Shown: one piece after another, positions 36,591 to 47,620 of the stretch
Layout: the number at the start of each line of letters is the position of its first letter
Numbering within the stretch: the first letter of the stretch is position 1
Source: Schistocerca nitens
Taxonomy: Eukaryota > Arthropoda > Insecta > Orthoptera > Acrididae
Length of the DNA stretch: 64,000 nt
Assembly (NCBI RefSeq): GCF_023898315.1
Contig: NC_064622.1
Coordinates: forward strand, 168,660,178 to 168,724,177
Direction: 5' to 3'
Notes under the pieces: generated by a model
What the model was told of the DNA's origin: nothing
What the model saw: only the letters and a program-made list of their open reading frames with translations
Database searches by the model: none
Translations under genes and position numbers: made by a program

Positions 36591-38012
36591 CACTCCTGGA
36601 AATTGAAATAAGAACACCGTGAATTCATTGTCCCAGGAAGGGGAAACTTTATTGACACATTCCTGGGGTCAGATACATCACATGATCACACTGACAGAAC
36701 CACAGGCACATAGACACAGGCAACAGAGCATGCACAATGTCGGCACTAGTACAGTGTATATCCACCTTTCGCAGCAATGCAGGCTGCTATTTTCCCATGG
36801 AGACGATCGTAGAGATGCTGGATGTAGTCCTGTGGAACGGCTTGCCATGCCATTTCCACCTGGCGCCTCAGTTGGACCAGCGTTCGTGCTGGACGTGCAG
36901 ACCGCGTGAGACGACGCTTCATCCAGTCCAAAACATGCTCAATGGGGGACAGATCCGGAGATCTTGATGGCCAGGGTAGTTGACTTACACCTTCTAGAGC
37001 ACGTTGGGTGGCACGGGATACATGCGGACGTGCATTGTCCTGTTGGAACAGCAAGTTCCCTTGCCGGTCTAGGAATGGTAGAACGATGGGTTCGATGACG
37101 GTTTGGATGTACCGTGCACTATTCAGTGTCCCCTCGACGATCACCAGTGGTGTACGGCCAGTGTAGGAGATCGCTCCCCACACCATGATGCCGGGTGTTG
37201 GCCCTGTGTGCCTCGGTCGTATGCAGTCCTGATTGTGGCGCTCACCTGCACGGCGCCAAACACGCAGACGACCATCATTGGCACCAAGGTAGAAGCGACT
37301 CTCATCGCTGAAGACGACACGTCTCCATTCGTCCATCCATTCTCGCCTGTCGCGACACCACTGGAGGCGGGCTGCACGATGTTGGGGCGTGAGCGGAAGA
37401 TGGCCTAACGGTGTGCGGGACCGTAACCCAGCTTCATGGAGACGGTTGCGAATGGTCCTCGCCGATACCCCAGGAGCAACAGTGTCCCTAATTTGCTGGG
37501 AAGTGGCGGTGCGGTCCCCTACGGCACTGCGTAGGATCCTACGGTCTTGGCGTGCATCCGTGCGTCGCTGCGGTCCGGTCCCAGGTCGACGGGCACGTGC
37601 ACCTTCCGCCGACCACTGGCGACAACATCGATGTACTGTGGAGACCTCACGCCCCACGTGTTGAGCAATTCGGTGGTACGTCCACCCGGCCTCCCGCATG
37701 CCCACTGTACGCCCTCGCTCAAAGTCCGTCAACTGCACATACGGTTCACGTCCACGCTGTCGCGGCATGCTACCAGTGTTAAAGACTGCGATGGAGCTCC
37801 GTATGCCACGGCAAACTGGCTGACACTGAGGGCGGCGGTGCACAAATGCTGCGCAGCTAGCGCCATTCGACGGCCAACACCGCGGTTCCTGGTGTGTCCG
37901 CTGTGCCGTGCGTGTGATCATTGCTTGTACAGCCCTCTCGCAGTATCCGGAGCAAGTATGGTGGGTCTGACACACCGGTGTCAATGTGTTCTTTTTTCCA
38001 TTTCCAGGAGTG
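36591..38012 (-). mobile_element. Tc1-like element, complete, 1422 bp, apparently intact (copy 2)
   Basis: Ends are CACTCCTGGAAATTGAAAT (36591 on) and its inverse at 38012 (CACTCCTGGAAATGGAAAA on the minus strand), flanked by TA at 36589-36590 and 38013-38014. Same family and exact length as 25004-26425. It carries one uninterrupted transposase on the minus strand. The two copies differ by scattered substitutions, so both derive from a family active in the recent past. Confidence 0.96.
36746..37768 (-). CDS. Tc1-like transposase, intact, 340 aa
   Basis: Cut-and-paste DDE transposase expected to bind the element's own inverted repeats in the nucleus and integrate at TA. The start MPRQRGREPYVQLTDFERGR at 37768 was chosen because the same ATG opens the sister copy and longer frames run out of the element into flanking DNA. 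Residues 16-52 form a helix-turn-helix (FERGRTVGMREAG, IAQHVGREVSTVHR), followed by a basic RARRPGTGPQRR linker and a second HTH (residues 88-112, SQQIRDTV...ARTIRNRL). Catalytic candidates are Asp155 (VFSDESRF), Asp244 (QQDNARPH) and Glu277 (SPDLSPIEH). The spacing from Asp244 to Glu277 is 32 residues, two fewer than the classic 34 of Tc1. The length of 340 residues is normal. The gene has no intron and no frameshift. Confidence 0.93.
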   Translation of the reverse strand: MPRQRGREPYVQLTDFERGRTVGMREAGWTYHRIAQHVGREVSTVHRCCRQWSAEGARARRPGTGPQRRTDARQDRRILRSAVGDRTATSQQIRDTVAPGVSARTIRNRLHEAGLRSRTPLGHLPLTPQHRAARLQWCRDRREWMDEWRRVVFSDESRFYLGANDGRLRVWRRAGERHNQDCIRPRHTGPTPGIMVWGAISYTGRTPLVIVEGTLNSARYIQTVIEPIVLPFLDRQGNLLFQQDNARPHVSRATQRALEGVSQLPWPSRSPDLSPIEHVLDWMKRRLTRSARPARTLVQLRRQVEMAWQAVPQDYIQHLYDRLHGKIAACIAAKGGYTLY

Positions 38013-38174
38013 TATAATAGATACAAAATCTGAATTTTTGACAGGATCTCTTCCTTAATAACAAACGATTGCGTACCAAATTTGAAAAAATCGGATGATA
38101 ATTACTATGGTTTATTTAGGTTCGTAGGGGGTATGAATTTGCGTACCGACTAAATATTATTTGAGACCCTTCTC

Positions 38175-38376
38175 GCCGGCCGGAGTGGAAGAGCGGTTCT
38201 AGGCGTTTCAGTCCGGAACCGCGCTGCTGCTACGGTCGCAGGTTCCAATCCTGCCTCGGGCATGGATGTTTGTGATGTCCTTAGGTTAGTTAGGTTTAAG
38301 TAGTTCTAAGTTCTAGGGGACTGATGACCTCAGAAGTTAAGTCCCATAGTGCTCAGAGCCATTTGAACCATTTTTT
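38175..38376 (+). mobile_element. tRNA-derived SINE (type A)
   Basis: Starts GCCGGCCGGAGTGGAAGAGC, with box A weakened (GGAAGAGCGGTTC) and box B altered to GGTTCCAATCC, and ends GAGCCATTTGAACCATTTTTT. The possible short target duplication (AGACCCTT against AGACCGTT) is imperfect. Confidence 0.88.
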
Positions 38377-38389
38377 AGACCGTTTTGAC

Positions 38390-38960
38390 GGTTGGTAGCG
38401 TCAGCTGGGCTGTGAGTCAGAGCGGAAAAAAAACGTAGCCATCCTGAAGCCACCGTGCTATACGGCTGCGTGCCTTACTGCATCGAATGTTCTCATAACT
38501 TACTCTGCCTCGGTTTGGCGAGATCTTTGAATGGGTGCGAGGAGCCACGGGAACAATGCTGGCAGCGACCTTCCTCTCGTTCAAAACGTCGTGCAAGATG
38601 TTGGAAGCTGATCCAAGATTGATTTTCAGTTTCTCCACTATCGCCTCGATTGTCATAACCCGTTATTCAACAACAGAGCTTCCAGTTCTCTTGATATTCT
38701 GGGGTATTCACAAAGAAGTAGTCTGCCACTTCGTTCTTTCTCATTCAGACTTGTTGGACCACAACGGATGCTTCGGTGCTACTTACCCTCAGTGTCGTAT
38801 GAAGGTGCTCTGTTGTTCACATCCAAAAACTCAGCCTGGATATTTGCGCCGTTGTTCCCCCACTTTATGAAAGAGCTACGCCTTTTCGTTTTGGAATCTC
38901 TGGCCGCGCGGTACGGTACTGTGGCCCGGGGATTTCAAAGTGTACCAGAACTGCACACAT
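38390..38960 (-). pseudogene. mariner-like transposase N-terminal fragment
   Basis: Minus-strand pieces are MTIEAIVEKLKINLGSASNILHDVL at 38656-38580 (a mariner HTH: LTI..I.E...IS.GS...IL...L), NGANIQAEFLDVN-like sequence near 38850-38810 and RAPSYDTEGK near 38800. Reading between blocks needs frame changes. The catalytic domain is absent. It lies next to the SINE copy that precedes it. Confidence 0.6.
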
Positions 38961-39855
38961 GTACCTGCAAGAAAATAATAAAAATAATAAAAATTTCGTA
39001 ACAATTTTTGTGGCGATAGTTATAACTTTCTGACTATACCGCGTTCATCATAAGAATAAACCTAATATAAACACTATACCATCTGTTCTTCCACGTTTGC
39101 TGGAATCTCATTGGATTTCGTCTCACGTGGAGCGGAAACCAAGCTGTCTTGAGTACAGTCAAGTACAATAGTAGGGATAAGTTTTATGCTGTGCGTTACG
39201 TGCACATTGACTGAGCTATAATACGCTTTAGCGCCGCCTTAAGTCTGACAGCGCAGGCCAGCTACCTGGTCCGGCTGATCTGTAGTGACGTGAGCAATTG
39301 CAGTTAAGGTGTAAAAAGAGACGAGTAGAAAAACAATATATCTTAGAATGTCATTTACTTTTTAATCGGAATGAAATAATATTCGGCAAAACTCCAGCAA
39401 TACCGAACACTGGGGACCGGGCGGAAAACATAACATGCTCTAGATCTTAGCTAACATAGTGATCTAATTGAAAACAAGAGTGATGAAATTTCTTAACTTA
39501 AATACAGGGTAATTTTTCTGTGCGAGCTATGTGTGACTCAAAAATGTGTTGCAGCGATTTCATCGTGTAGTTAAATACTGAAGCCACTGAAGGCATATTG
39601 CATTCGTAGGCTTACCCGGCGTAATAAATTTTGATAGTCTCGTCCGGTTTGCTACTGAACTCTTTCCATACCCGAGAAATACATTTCAGTACCGGAACTG
39701 TCATCTGCTACGTTGGTAAAGACAACAGAATCCACGAGGTCATTCAAGCGCCACGTTTTTTCCTCTTCTTCTATGATGTGTCTTTCTGTACCCCGCCAGC
39801 GTTCGGCAGTGGCGTTTGACAAAGTTTCGTGTTTTAGTTCCAGTCCTTGTGACAG
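38961..39855. other. Unassigned intronic sequence
   Basis: No recognised coding block or repeat. Short frames such as 39631-39819 have no features. Confidence 0.45.
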
Positions 39856-40041
39856 CTAAAATGGCTTGTTATTTCTGGCAACAAAACTCTTAACCTGGCT
39901 ACAGATCAATTCTGTTGGATTAATATTGCAATGGCAACTGTGAAAATGCAGCATTTGTATGGTGTGCTCGATGCCATGGAAATTTTTTTCCCATGTTTCA
40001 ACAATCTCACCACTATGAGTAAAACAAACGTCACAGTCCAA
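39856..40041 (-). pseudogene. C-terminal fragment of a DDE transposase
   Basis: The 61-residue frame contains GIEHTIQMLHFHSCHCNINPTELICSQVKSFVARNNKPF, written here only to be compared with the pattern LRLPPYHC.LNPIELIWSQVK..VA..N. That is the region around the third catalytic residue of a Tc1/IS630-type transposase. Key residues seen are NP-TEL (usual NPIEL, 39926-39912) and SQVK. Nothing upstream completes it. It is a remnant. Confidence 0.6.
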
Positions 40042-40269
40042 ATAAAGAGTATTTAATTTTTTATATTTGCCCTAAAAATTTATTTTTTCTTAATTTAAAC
40101 AACCTTTATTAACAGTATTTTACAAAATATCGATAGTTAATTTACATTTGCAATGTAAATTGGAATTTTGCATGCAATATGTAATTAGAAACAAGAAGAC
40201 GTGCAATTTTTATAAAAAGTGATGATTAGATATGTGTTAGCATGTATTTGATGAATTTCATATTTAAAA

Positions 40270-40471
40270 AATGGTTCAAATGGCTCTAAGCACTATGAGA
40301 CTTAACATCTGAGGTCATCAGTCCCCTAGAACTTAGAACTACTTAAACCTAACTAACCTAAGGACAACACACACAACCATTCCCGAGGCAGGATTCGTCG
40401 AACCTGCGACCGTAGCAGTCGCGCGGTTCCGGACTGAAGCGCCTAGAACCTCTCTGTCACCGTGGTCGGCT
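40270..40471 (-). mobile_element. tRNA-derived SINE (type A) with target duplication
   Basis: Minus-strand body as in the other copies, but box B carries a three-base repeat (GGTTCGACGAATCC) and box A is degraded. The flanks AATTTCATATTTAAAA (40254-40269) and AATTTCATGTTTAAAA (40472-40487) form a 16-base duplication with one mismatch. Confidence 0.92.
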
Positions 40472-40487
40472 AATTTCATGTTTAAAA

Positions 40488-42238
40488 GATCTAGGTATTC
40501 CAAACTGAACGAAAAGAAAAGACCAAACAGAAATTTGAACCAGCAATCCATGGAAATACCTGATTGCGATTATCAGCTCTACCGAATCACCTATGCGACC
40601 CGTTTACGAAGATGCTTTAGCTTTTGTGTATAAAGTCCTCTGAAAACTTCAAAGCTTATTTTTTCTGTAACTTGCGGTAAACATTCAGGACAATCTGATT
40701 CTTGTCACTTTTTAGCGGCGTGTCACGCGCTTGTTTCACTATGGAGCGGAAATCAGTGTCAGCCATTTTCAAAGTACACTTTAACAGTGCGACTGTACAA
40801 GATTATTGAAATGAAACCTACATAGTGAAAGTATGTGTAAGAAAACGTCGATGGATGTTAACGCATTAGTATCTTAAAGAATATCTTTACCTTAACAGAG
40901 TAACAAGATATGTAATACACAAGTAGGACTTAATTCCAAGTGTGCTACGGCTGCTGCCGAATCATCGTGTTTGTTCTTGTGATGAATAAAGTGCACCATG
41001 TGTCTTTACCAAACTGTCTCCATTCCGTCGTAACTTTCAATCGTATAACACTTAGCCTGTACGAATAGTGTTAATAACTGTGAAACGTGCATATAGACAA
41101 TACTTTTCTGTTTATGTTATTAATGACTGGAACGGATAAGGAAGCGGTATCAACTGCAACCATCACTAAGTCTATTCCTTTCCAGTAGAACCGAGATGGT
41201 TGTCAAAGTTAACAGTGACTTTGGCTTTGACAAAGGGTGAATGCAAAGAAGCTGGTACTACATCCTGTACAACAATACTGCATTGAACAAAAATATGGAA
41301 AGAGAATTTTGTAAACTTGTACATAGGCATGCTTTAGGAGGACAATCGAGTGGTGAGATTACCTGTCTAGTGCTAACTGGCGACAGACCCCATGTCGGGT
41401 TTCCGTATGCAACCAAAATGACGCCCTAGCAAGTGTCATGACGGTTCTTACGACAGTGGCGTCGTGTGCTGCTGTTTCGGTACGCACTTGTCAAAATTAT
41501 AGTTCGAACGTCTGCGGTATGCCGTCAACTCATAATATTCGGACAACATTCAGGTTTTGGCAGAACTGAGCCAAGAAAACAATAGACAGAAAAGGAAGCA
41601 TAAATGTTGCATTTCGAAGTAGATTTTGTGCAGGAATAACACTGGGGAGTCCGAAGGGGAGAGGCATCAAACACGTAACGGAAGTAACTGTCGAAATCTA
41701 AAATCCATTTGCCAGCCACTTTCGAATAACAAATGTAAATTTCGTATACTATATAAGACGTGCATCGACCTCTATTAAAAAATCCGATATTCACATTACA
41801 TACGCAGTACTGGCTCGAATGAAATTACAAATGACACTTCGATAACTGACATCTGGCCCGCAGCAGAGTAGCGCCTCAGGGAAATCTAAGAGGGTTCAAC
41901 GCGGCTACTTTTGTTTCTAAAATCTACTATATAAACCATGCGCGGGTATTGTTAGTTCTCTTGTTTCCTGCGCTCTGAATAAGTCCACGTAGCTGCGGCG
42001 TCTACAGTTAATTTATATGGGACAGTCTTTTGCCGTAAGGTCACACAGACTAAGAATATCTGAGGAATTGAGCGTGTGAGAAAAAGTAGCGCTCAATATT
42101 AAATTCTATTACATGCCGAATAACTGAGAATAGGATCTGTGGACTATACGAAGGGACGATAAATTGAGTATAAGGACGGGACTAGACACTTAGTGTGTGA
42201 AAATGAAAGTGTACGAAATTTGAAAGTCTGTATCAAAG
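40488..42238. other. Unassigned intronic sequence
   Basis: About 1.75 kb with no recognised element. Frames at 41241-41429 and 41525-41794 lack known features. Confidence 0.45.
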
Positions 42239-42250
42239 TATAGTAATGGA

Positions 42251-42464
42251 AAATGGTTCAAATGGCTCTGAGCACTATGGGACTTAACATCTATGGTCAT
42301 CAGTCCCCTAGAAATTAGAACTACTTAAACCTAACTAACCTAAGGACAGCACACAACACCCAGTCATCACGAGGCAGAGAAAATCCCTGACCCCGCCGGG
42401 AATCGAACCCGGGACCCCGGGCGTGGGAAGCGAGAACGCTGCCGCACGACCACGAGCTGCGGAC
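42251..42464 (-). mobile_element. tRNA-derived SINE (type B head) with exact target duplication
   Basis: It shares the 3' body of the type A SINE (ACTGATGACC..., TTAGGTTTAAGTAGTTCTAA), but its head is a different tRNA-like sequence with GGGTTCGATTCCCGGCGGGG (box B) and GAGAACGCT-type box A surroundings. Flanks TATAGTAATGGA at 42239-42250 and 42465-42476 are identical. Confidence 0.93.
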
Positions 42465-42476
42465 TATAGTAATGGA

Positions 42477-42808
42477 CCATAGTCCTTGCTACAATATGTT
42501 TGAGTGACCAACTATAAAAATCATGGCCGTTTTAGTTGCCGCAATTGCTGAGAGTAATCGTAGGACCAACCCTCCTTTTCCTTCTATACAAAATGCAATC
42601 ATTCATGATCATCTAATTATTACTGAATGTTGTTAATAAGAAACTAAAGTTATTTCCATAATTACGTGTGTATTGGTGAATAATAGTTAACAACCAAAGA
42701 CGTTATTAACTATCTTGTCTTCGGTAACGCAGCAACAAATGAAGGGTGATCGACTGAGAAAAAAGTTACATTAATTATCATTAAAACCCGAAATTTAGTA
42801 GCCGTTAA
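42477..42808. other. Unassigned intronic sequence
   Basis: No structure recognised. Confidence 0.4.
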
Positions 42809-43201
42809 GGGGCTCCGGAAAGGCTCAAAATCATGAAAAGTTCAATTTTTACTTTTTTGCGTTTTCTTAATCTGCAGACTATTACCTTTTAATAGATATA
42901 TAATTTATTCAATTCCGAAGACTACAACTATTTTTAAATTTTTTTTGAAATGTGTTCTACATGGGCGTGACCCACTGTGGCGCTGTTAAACTACTGTCAA
43001 ATGGTGTTATTATTAACGTCCGTTTTCATCAGGTACATTTTAGTGATGTGAGAAAGTATGTGTTGTGGCTAACCTGTGATGGTTCAATATATATTGCTGG
43101 TGTGATTGTCGATTGTTTCATGTTTATTTACTCTGTCGTTATCTCGAAAATATTCGTAATTAATTCTGTTTCTTGAGACTCTGTTTTGTTGAAGTATAAT
43201 A

Positions 43202-43378
43202 ATGAGTAAAAGTAAAGTTATTAGAAATCCTCTGAAGGCTTTTAAGAAAAGGAGAAATGTTGGAAAGCCAAAGGTATGTGTTATTACTGTAAACAATAAA
43301 GACGATGAAAATCCCCAACATAGCTTGTGTCCCAAAGAAGAAGACAGTTGGTATAAACAAAGGATTGCTAACTGGTGA
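43202..43378 (+). pseudogene. Mutator-like transposase, N-terminal piece (58 aa)
   Basis: MSKSKVIRNPLKAFKKRRNVGKPK is a basic start, followed after the deletion joint by HSLCPKEEDSWYKQ, which in the family lies late in the catalytic domain. A frame change near 43345-43375 then leads to a stop, while the C-terminal part continues in the overlapping frame. Confidence 0.65.
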
Positions 43379-43835
43379 AGTGTACACTCATAAGCATAAT
43401 CTGCCTCATGCAATAATGGAGGTGATAAAACCTATTTTCAGAGACTTAGCAGCACCTGAACTGTTGAAAAAGTGTATTCACGGAAAAACTCAAAACCCCA
43501 ATGATAGTGTAAATAGTCTTATATGGTCGAGAATCCCCAAGACTGTATTTGTTGGAATAGAAACACTTCACTTTGGTGTGTATGATGCTGTTGCTACTTT
43601 CAATGATGGCAACATTGTAAGGTGCAAGGTATTTAGAAATATGGGAATGAAGATAGGTTCTAACATGGTACGAGCGATGCTTGCTTTAGACAAGGAACGC
43701 CTTCGGGCTGCAGACAGTGCTGTAAAGAGTCTAGAAATACAAGCAAGAGTAAACAGGAGGAGGAACAAGAGGAAGCTGGGGGAGGAGTTTGCAGAGGATG
43801 AAGATAATCCATCCTATGGACCTGGAATGCACTAA
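43305..43835 (+). pseudogene. Mutator-like transposase, C-terminal piece (176 aa frame)
   Basis: From about residue 21 the frame carries LLTGEVYTHKHNLP, IKPIFRDLAAPELLKKCIHG, KTQNPNDSVNSLIWSRIPKTVF and GVYDAVATFNDGN. This order is remembered from the C-terminal part of arthropod proteins annotated as Mutator-like transposase domain. A basic RRRNKRKLGEEF and acidic end close it. The first 20 residues of this frame are out-of-frame sequence of the N-terminal piece. The catalytic Asp/Glu residues of the full enzyme are not all present, so no activity is expected. The 3' frame is well preserved, which suggests recent mobility through a full-length relative. Confidence 0.75.
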
Positions 43836-44237
43836 AAAGTTAATCCAATCTTTGTCGCTCGATTCACAAAACTTTTATTTTCTCATACTAATTACATGTT
43901 TTCTAAGGATCTTCCAAACATATTTGTTTCAAACTTTCAGTAAATGTTACACAGTACCTTCTGCATAATTTAACACAGCCTTTTTCCAAAAAACTGTATA
44001 TTTTTGAATATAGAAGTAAAAAATTGCAAAAAATGTTGTGAATTTTCATTACAATTGAAAAAAATCATCTTTAATAACTGAACTAAAATTTTGTAAAATC
44101 CCTGTGTTAAGTTGTAGCCCATATTACAATAAATAATCTGTAAAAAGTTCAACTTCCTACCTCAAATACTTTGTGAGGAAAGATGTAATTTATAAGCGTT
44201 ATTTAAACATTGCAAGTATAGGGCGTTCCGGAGCCCC

Positions 44238-45191
44238 TGAAAGTGAAGACGTTTGTGGCCGCTCCAGCTGATGTACCGATATAACTAAAAGTCGGGCATA
44301 TACAGTAGAAGTTTAATATCGTACGTCAGAGAAGTCGACGACAGCAGGTCGACGGAGGGCGGCTACACGTTTCTACAATCGTATCACCAAAATTAGAATC
44401 TGGCAGCTTTAGAAGGGTTGAAAAGTGCCTGACAGATCTGTCACTCAGGTGAAATCCAGTGACTAGTGGAAGCGTTCCCTTCTAAAATTTATAGCACAAG
44501 AGAAAGGTCTGAGATGTTACTGTTATGAAAACATTTCCCAGTGCGTCACGGAAAATAAAAATCTCGAAAAATATTGATTGTTAATCCAGTTATGCGATGG
44601 GTGAGAGAAACGTTCAAAAACGACAAACCTGAGCAAAAAGTGTAGATAAATGAAATTAATGATTAGTGTCCAAAGATGTAAGTTACGTGTTCAGGTAATT
44701 ATCAGGTTACTGCCTATTAATTTTATGAGAGACGATATTAATCAGAACCATTGAAGCGACTGCCGACATCATTGTTCGAAGGTAATTGGCCTAACATGAT
44801 TTACGTAAAAATATAAGTAAAGAACGAAAGGGAATGATAGGCATTCGATTTCAGGATAGGTCTGCTCTAAGATATTGAACAGGCAACAAGAGGACACGTA
44901 ATGTGTTCGGCGGTTCTACCCTCAAACAGTTCATCACCAATCCTTTCTTTACGACCTCGGAAAAGAATGCAGATATTAATACCACGTTATGCTTATTATC
45001 GTGGGACATGATCAGGTTTGATTCTAAATTCCCCTTACACATTTCAAAAAATCTTATATTTACCTGAATTTATGATACTAGAAACACGTGTTTACAAGAG
45101 CCAGACGAAAAACGATGCCACAGAATGGCTAGAATAATTCTAGTACAGTTTCATTTGTTTTACAGCAAAAGATATATGAAACCATGAGCAG
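44238..45191. other. Unassigned intronic sequence
   Basis: No recognised element or gene. The 63-codon minus frame at 44851-45042 has no features. Confidence 0.45.
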
Positions 45192-45612
45192 AAAAAACGG
45201 CTAACCTTCAAATGTAAAAGCTTAGATATATGTTGCCATATATCGCTGGGTACGGGAACTATCAAAACTGACATTGTTCTCACCCCTAAATATTCCTGTC
45301 GGCCTGTGTGACCGAGCGGTTCTAGGCGCTTTAGTCCGGAACCGCGCTGCTGCTTTGGTTGCAGGTTCGAATCCTGCCTCGGGCAAGGATGTGTGTGACG
45401 TCCTTAGGTTAGTTAGGTTTAAGTAGTTCTAAGTCTAGGGGACTGATGACCTCAGATGTTAGGTCCCATAGTGCCCATAGCCATTTTTGAAACTAAATTG
45501 TCCAATATGATATTTAGAGGTGAGACCAATGTCAATTTTGGTAGTCCCGTACCCGGCAACAGATGGCAACTCTTATCTCTAAGTTTTTACATTTGAAGGT
45601 TTGCCCGTTTTT
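45192..45612. mobile_element. MITE/foldback element split by a SINE
   Basis: The left arm 45192-45293 (AAAAAACGGCTAACCTTCAA, GGGTACGGGA, GACATTGTTCTCACCCCTAA) is the inverse of the right arm 45490-45612 (TTAGAGGTGAGACCAATGTC, TCCCGTACCC, TTGAAGGTTTGCCCGTTTTT). Arms are about 100 bases with some mismatches. A type A SINE occupies the centre. No coding content; the autonomous partner is unknown. Confidence 0.88.
45299..45488 (+). mobile_element. tRNA-derived SINE (type A) in the centre of a MITE
   Basis: Head GTCGGCCTGTGTGACCGAGC, box B GGTTCGAATCC, body ACTGATGACC and end CATAGCCATTTTTGAA. No clear target duplication was seen. Confidence 0.9.
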
Positions 45613-46099
45613 CCGGGCTTGTCTTCATATAGAGTTCGTTTCCGATGACGTCTTTAGTAAACGATTATAATTATGATTTTAATTACAAGACGTGTTTATA
45701 CAGAAAAACAAAAACAGAAATTCACCACGTATCACAGTATTAATATGTTTCTATCGATATATTTCCATCTCACACTTCAGACGGTTGTGAAGTCACATGA
45801 TAGCAAAGCATATATGCGTATATGACACTACATAGTCCACGTTACAAGCTAATTAAATAATATGTCACAGGTACTGTAAATGTTAAAGTTGGGAGTTAAC
45901 GCATTGTGCAAGTGCACAAAAGACTGTGTATAATAGTCGGGTTTTGCATATTCACGCCTCTTTATCGAAAGCTACAGTCAATCTGAAATTATACAGCTGA
46001 AACGCCCTGCTTAACCCGCAGGACAGGACAGATAGAATCAGTTGTGGAAAGAGGCCAAAATAAGGGGTTGTCAGTTACACTCGAACATACAACTTTGTT
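45613..46099. other. Unassigned intronic sequence
   Basis: AT-rich, nothing recognised. Confidence 0.4.
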
Positions 46100-47620
46100 A
46101 TTTGATCAAACATTACAATAACCCAACAAAATTTTTTAAACACACAGCTTTAATCTTTTGGACTTAATTACCGGCTGAAAGCCACTTTAATTTGAAAACG
46201 GCTGAAGACCAATAACTTAAAACGCAAGCATAATCAGTTATTTAAAAGGCAAGCTTTATCTTAAAACAGTTCTTTAGTTAGGCTGAAGTAAACAAGTTGA
46301 ATTCAAATCGGCTTAAGGCCGAACACTTAAAACGCGAAAACATTTTTTTTAAAAAAAATACCGAAGTCCTTACGTGAAACAGTACTTTAAACTAGGCTGA
46401 AGGCCTTAAGAGTAAAACAACTAATTTAAAGCACAAAACCGGCTAGAAGCCTACAAGTACCAACAACAAGAACAAATGAAAGAAATATAAGGCAGTACAC
46501 ACACATGGCGCCCAGATGTTCGAGGGTCAGCCTGTAATTCAAACACTAAAGCTCGTTTAGGTGAGACAGACAGTCGGGCCAATCATTCACGATCCGACGA
46601 CAACCCAACCGACCGACAGTCAGTCAGTCAGCGGACCCACCGACAAGATAACTTCCACTTCACCCGACCAGAGCACAACAGGGAGTTCAAAGGAACAAGG
46701 TAGGAGATATTGGCGACCACAACCAATCATATACGGAGCTGTCAAACTACACAACGTGCTGGACAGCAACAACACGATGAGGAAACTACACTGCCTGAAA
46801 TTTATGTCAATGCTCAGGGCAGGTAACCGGAACGTTAACGGCCACAAGGCAGAAGATTCCGCTGGTGCACTTCAATTCAAATTACCAAATACAGTGAAAC
46901 TCCACCGGAGGGTGGCTAGAATTTTCCAAATTGAAAACCACGTTGTTGCTCGCGGGAATATCCCAAAAGCCGACAATGAACTCTAAACGACACAATGTGA
47001 ACAGTCTGGACTTGCTGGTAGTTTAAATCAGAACTTAACTTTCGTGTCCAGGGTCGGTGGATCTCGTAGCAATGGGAACAGCGCCACACTCTCCGACACG
47101 GCGTAGAGACCGCCAGCGGGTCCCGGCCAAACTACGCCCCGCCGAGAATTTCTCAAAGATCCACGCCAACCGACCAAATCCTCAGAGCCAGTACGCTGAC
47201 AACATATAAAATAACTTGTCTGTCAAATCACACAAACTCACACAGTTTCACGAACACTTGCACGAAGAACCAGGCAATGCTAACGGCAGTGACTGTACAA
47301 TAACAGGGACGAATCACACACAGCCAACCCATAAGCGATCGCCGACCATACACACGTTGTACGGCAAGACGACCGACCGACGACCAACCAAAGTCGTCGC
47401 CATGTGTTTCAGCGACCGAAGGGCGAGTCATGGCGGTCCGGACCCCACTGCTGCCGCGCCCCGACTAAACTTGTGCCGCGTGCCAACACAAACACTACCA
47501 GATCCGAAATAATTGCTGGCACGTTCCATCTCCCTCGTCGACACACGATGACCGGGAAGTAATAGCAGCCCAGCAAAGATAATACGGCAGGGCTTATATC
47601 GATAAGTGCTGCTGCTGCCT
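46100..47620. repeat. Unclassified repeat region with recurring GGCTGAAGGCC-like motif
   Basis: Between 46170 and 46460 a motif near GGCTNAAGGCC recurs about six times (near 46172, 46200, 46281, 46309, 46396, 46442), often followed within 30 bases by TTAAAAC. A GC-rich part (46520-47540) follows with CCGACCGACAGTCAGTCAGT and several ACCGACCAA-type runs. Frames such as 46561-46986 (141 residues) have no recognised domain. The layout resembles 22181-23760. Confidence 0.55.

Larger units (their letters stand above)
42809..44237 (+). mobile_element. Mutator-like element, internally deleted
   Basis: Terminal inverted repeats GGGGCTCCGGAA (42809) and the inverse TTCCGGAGCCCC (ends 44237) bound a 1.43-kb element. 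Inside are the two ends of a longer transposase (43202-43378 and 43305-43835) with the catalytic middle gone. AT-rich noncoding sequence lies between the coding part and each end. A target duplication was not clear by eye. Confidence 0.75.

Noticed and set aside
46561-46986. 141-codon frame as a gene
   Set aside because: It lies in a repeat-like, tandem-rich region with no recognisable domain; unsupported.
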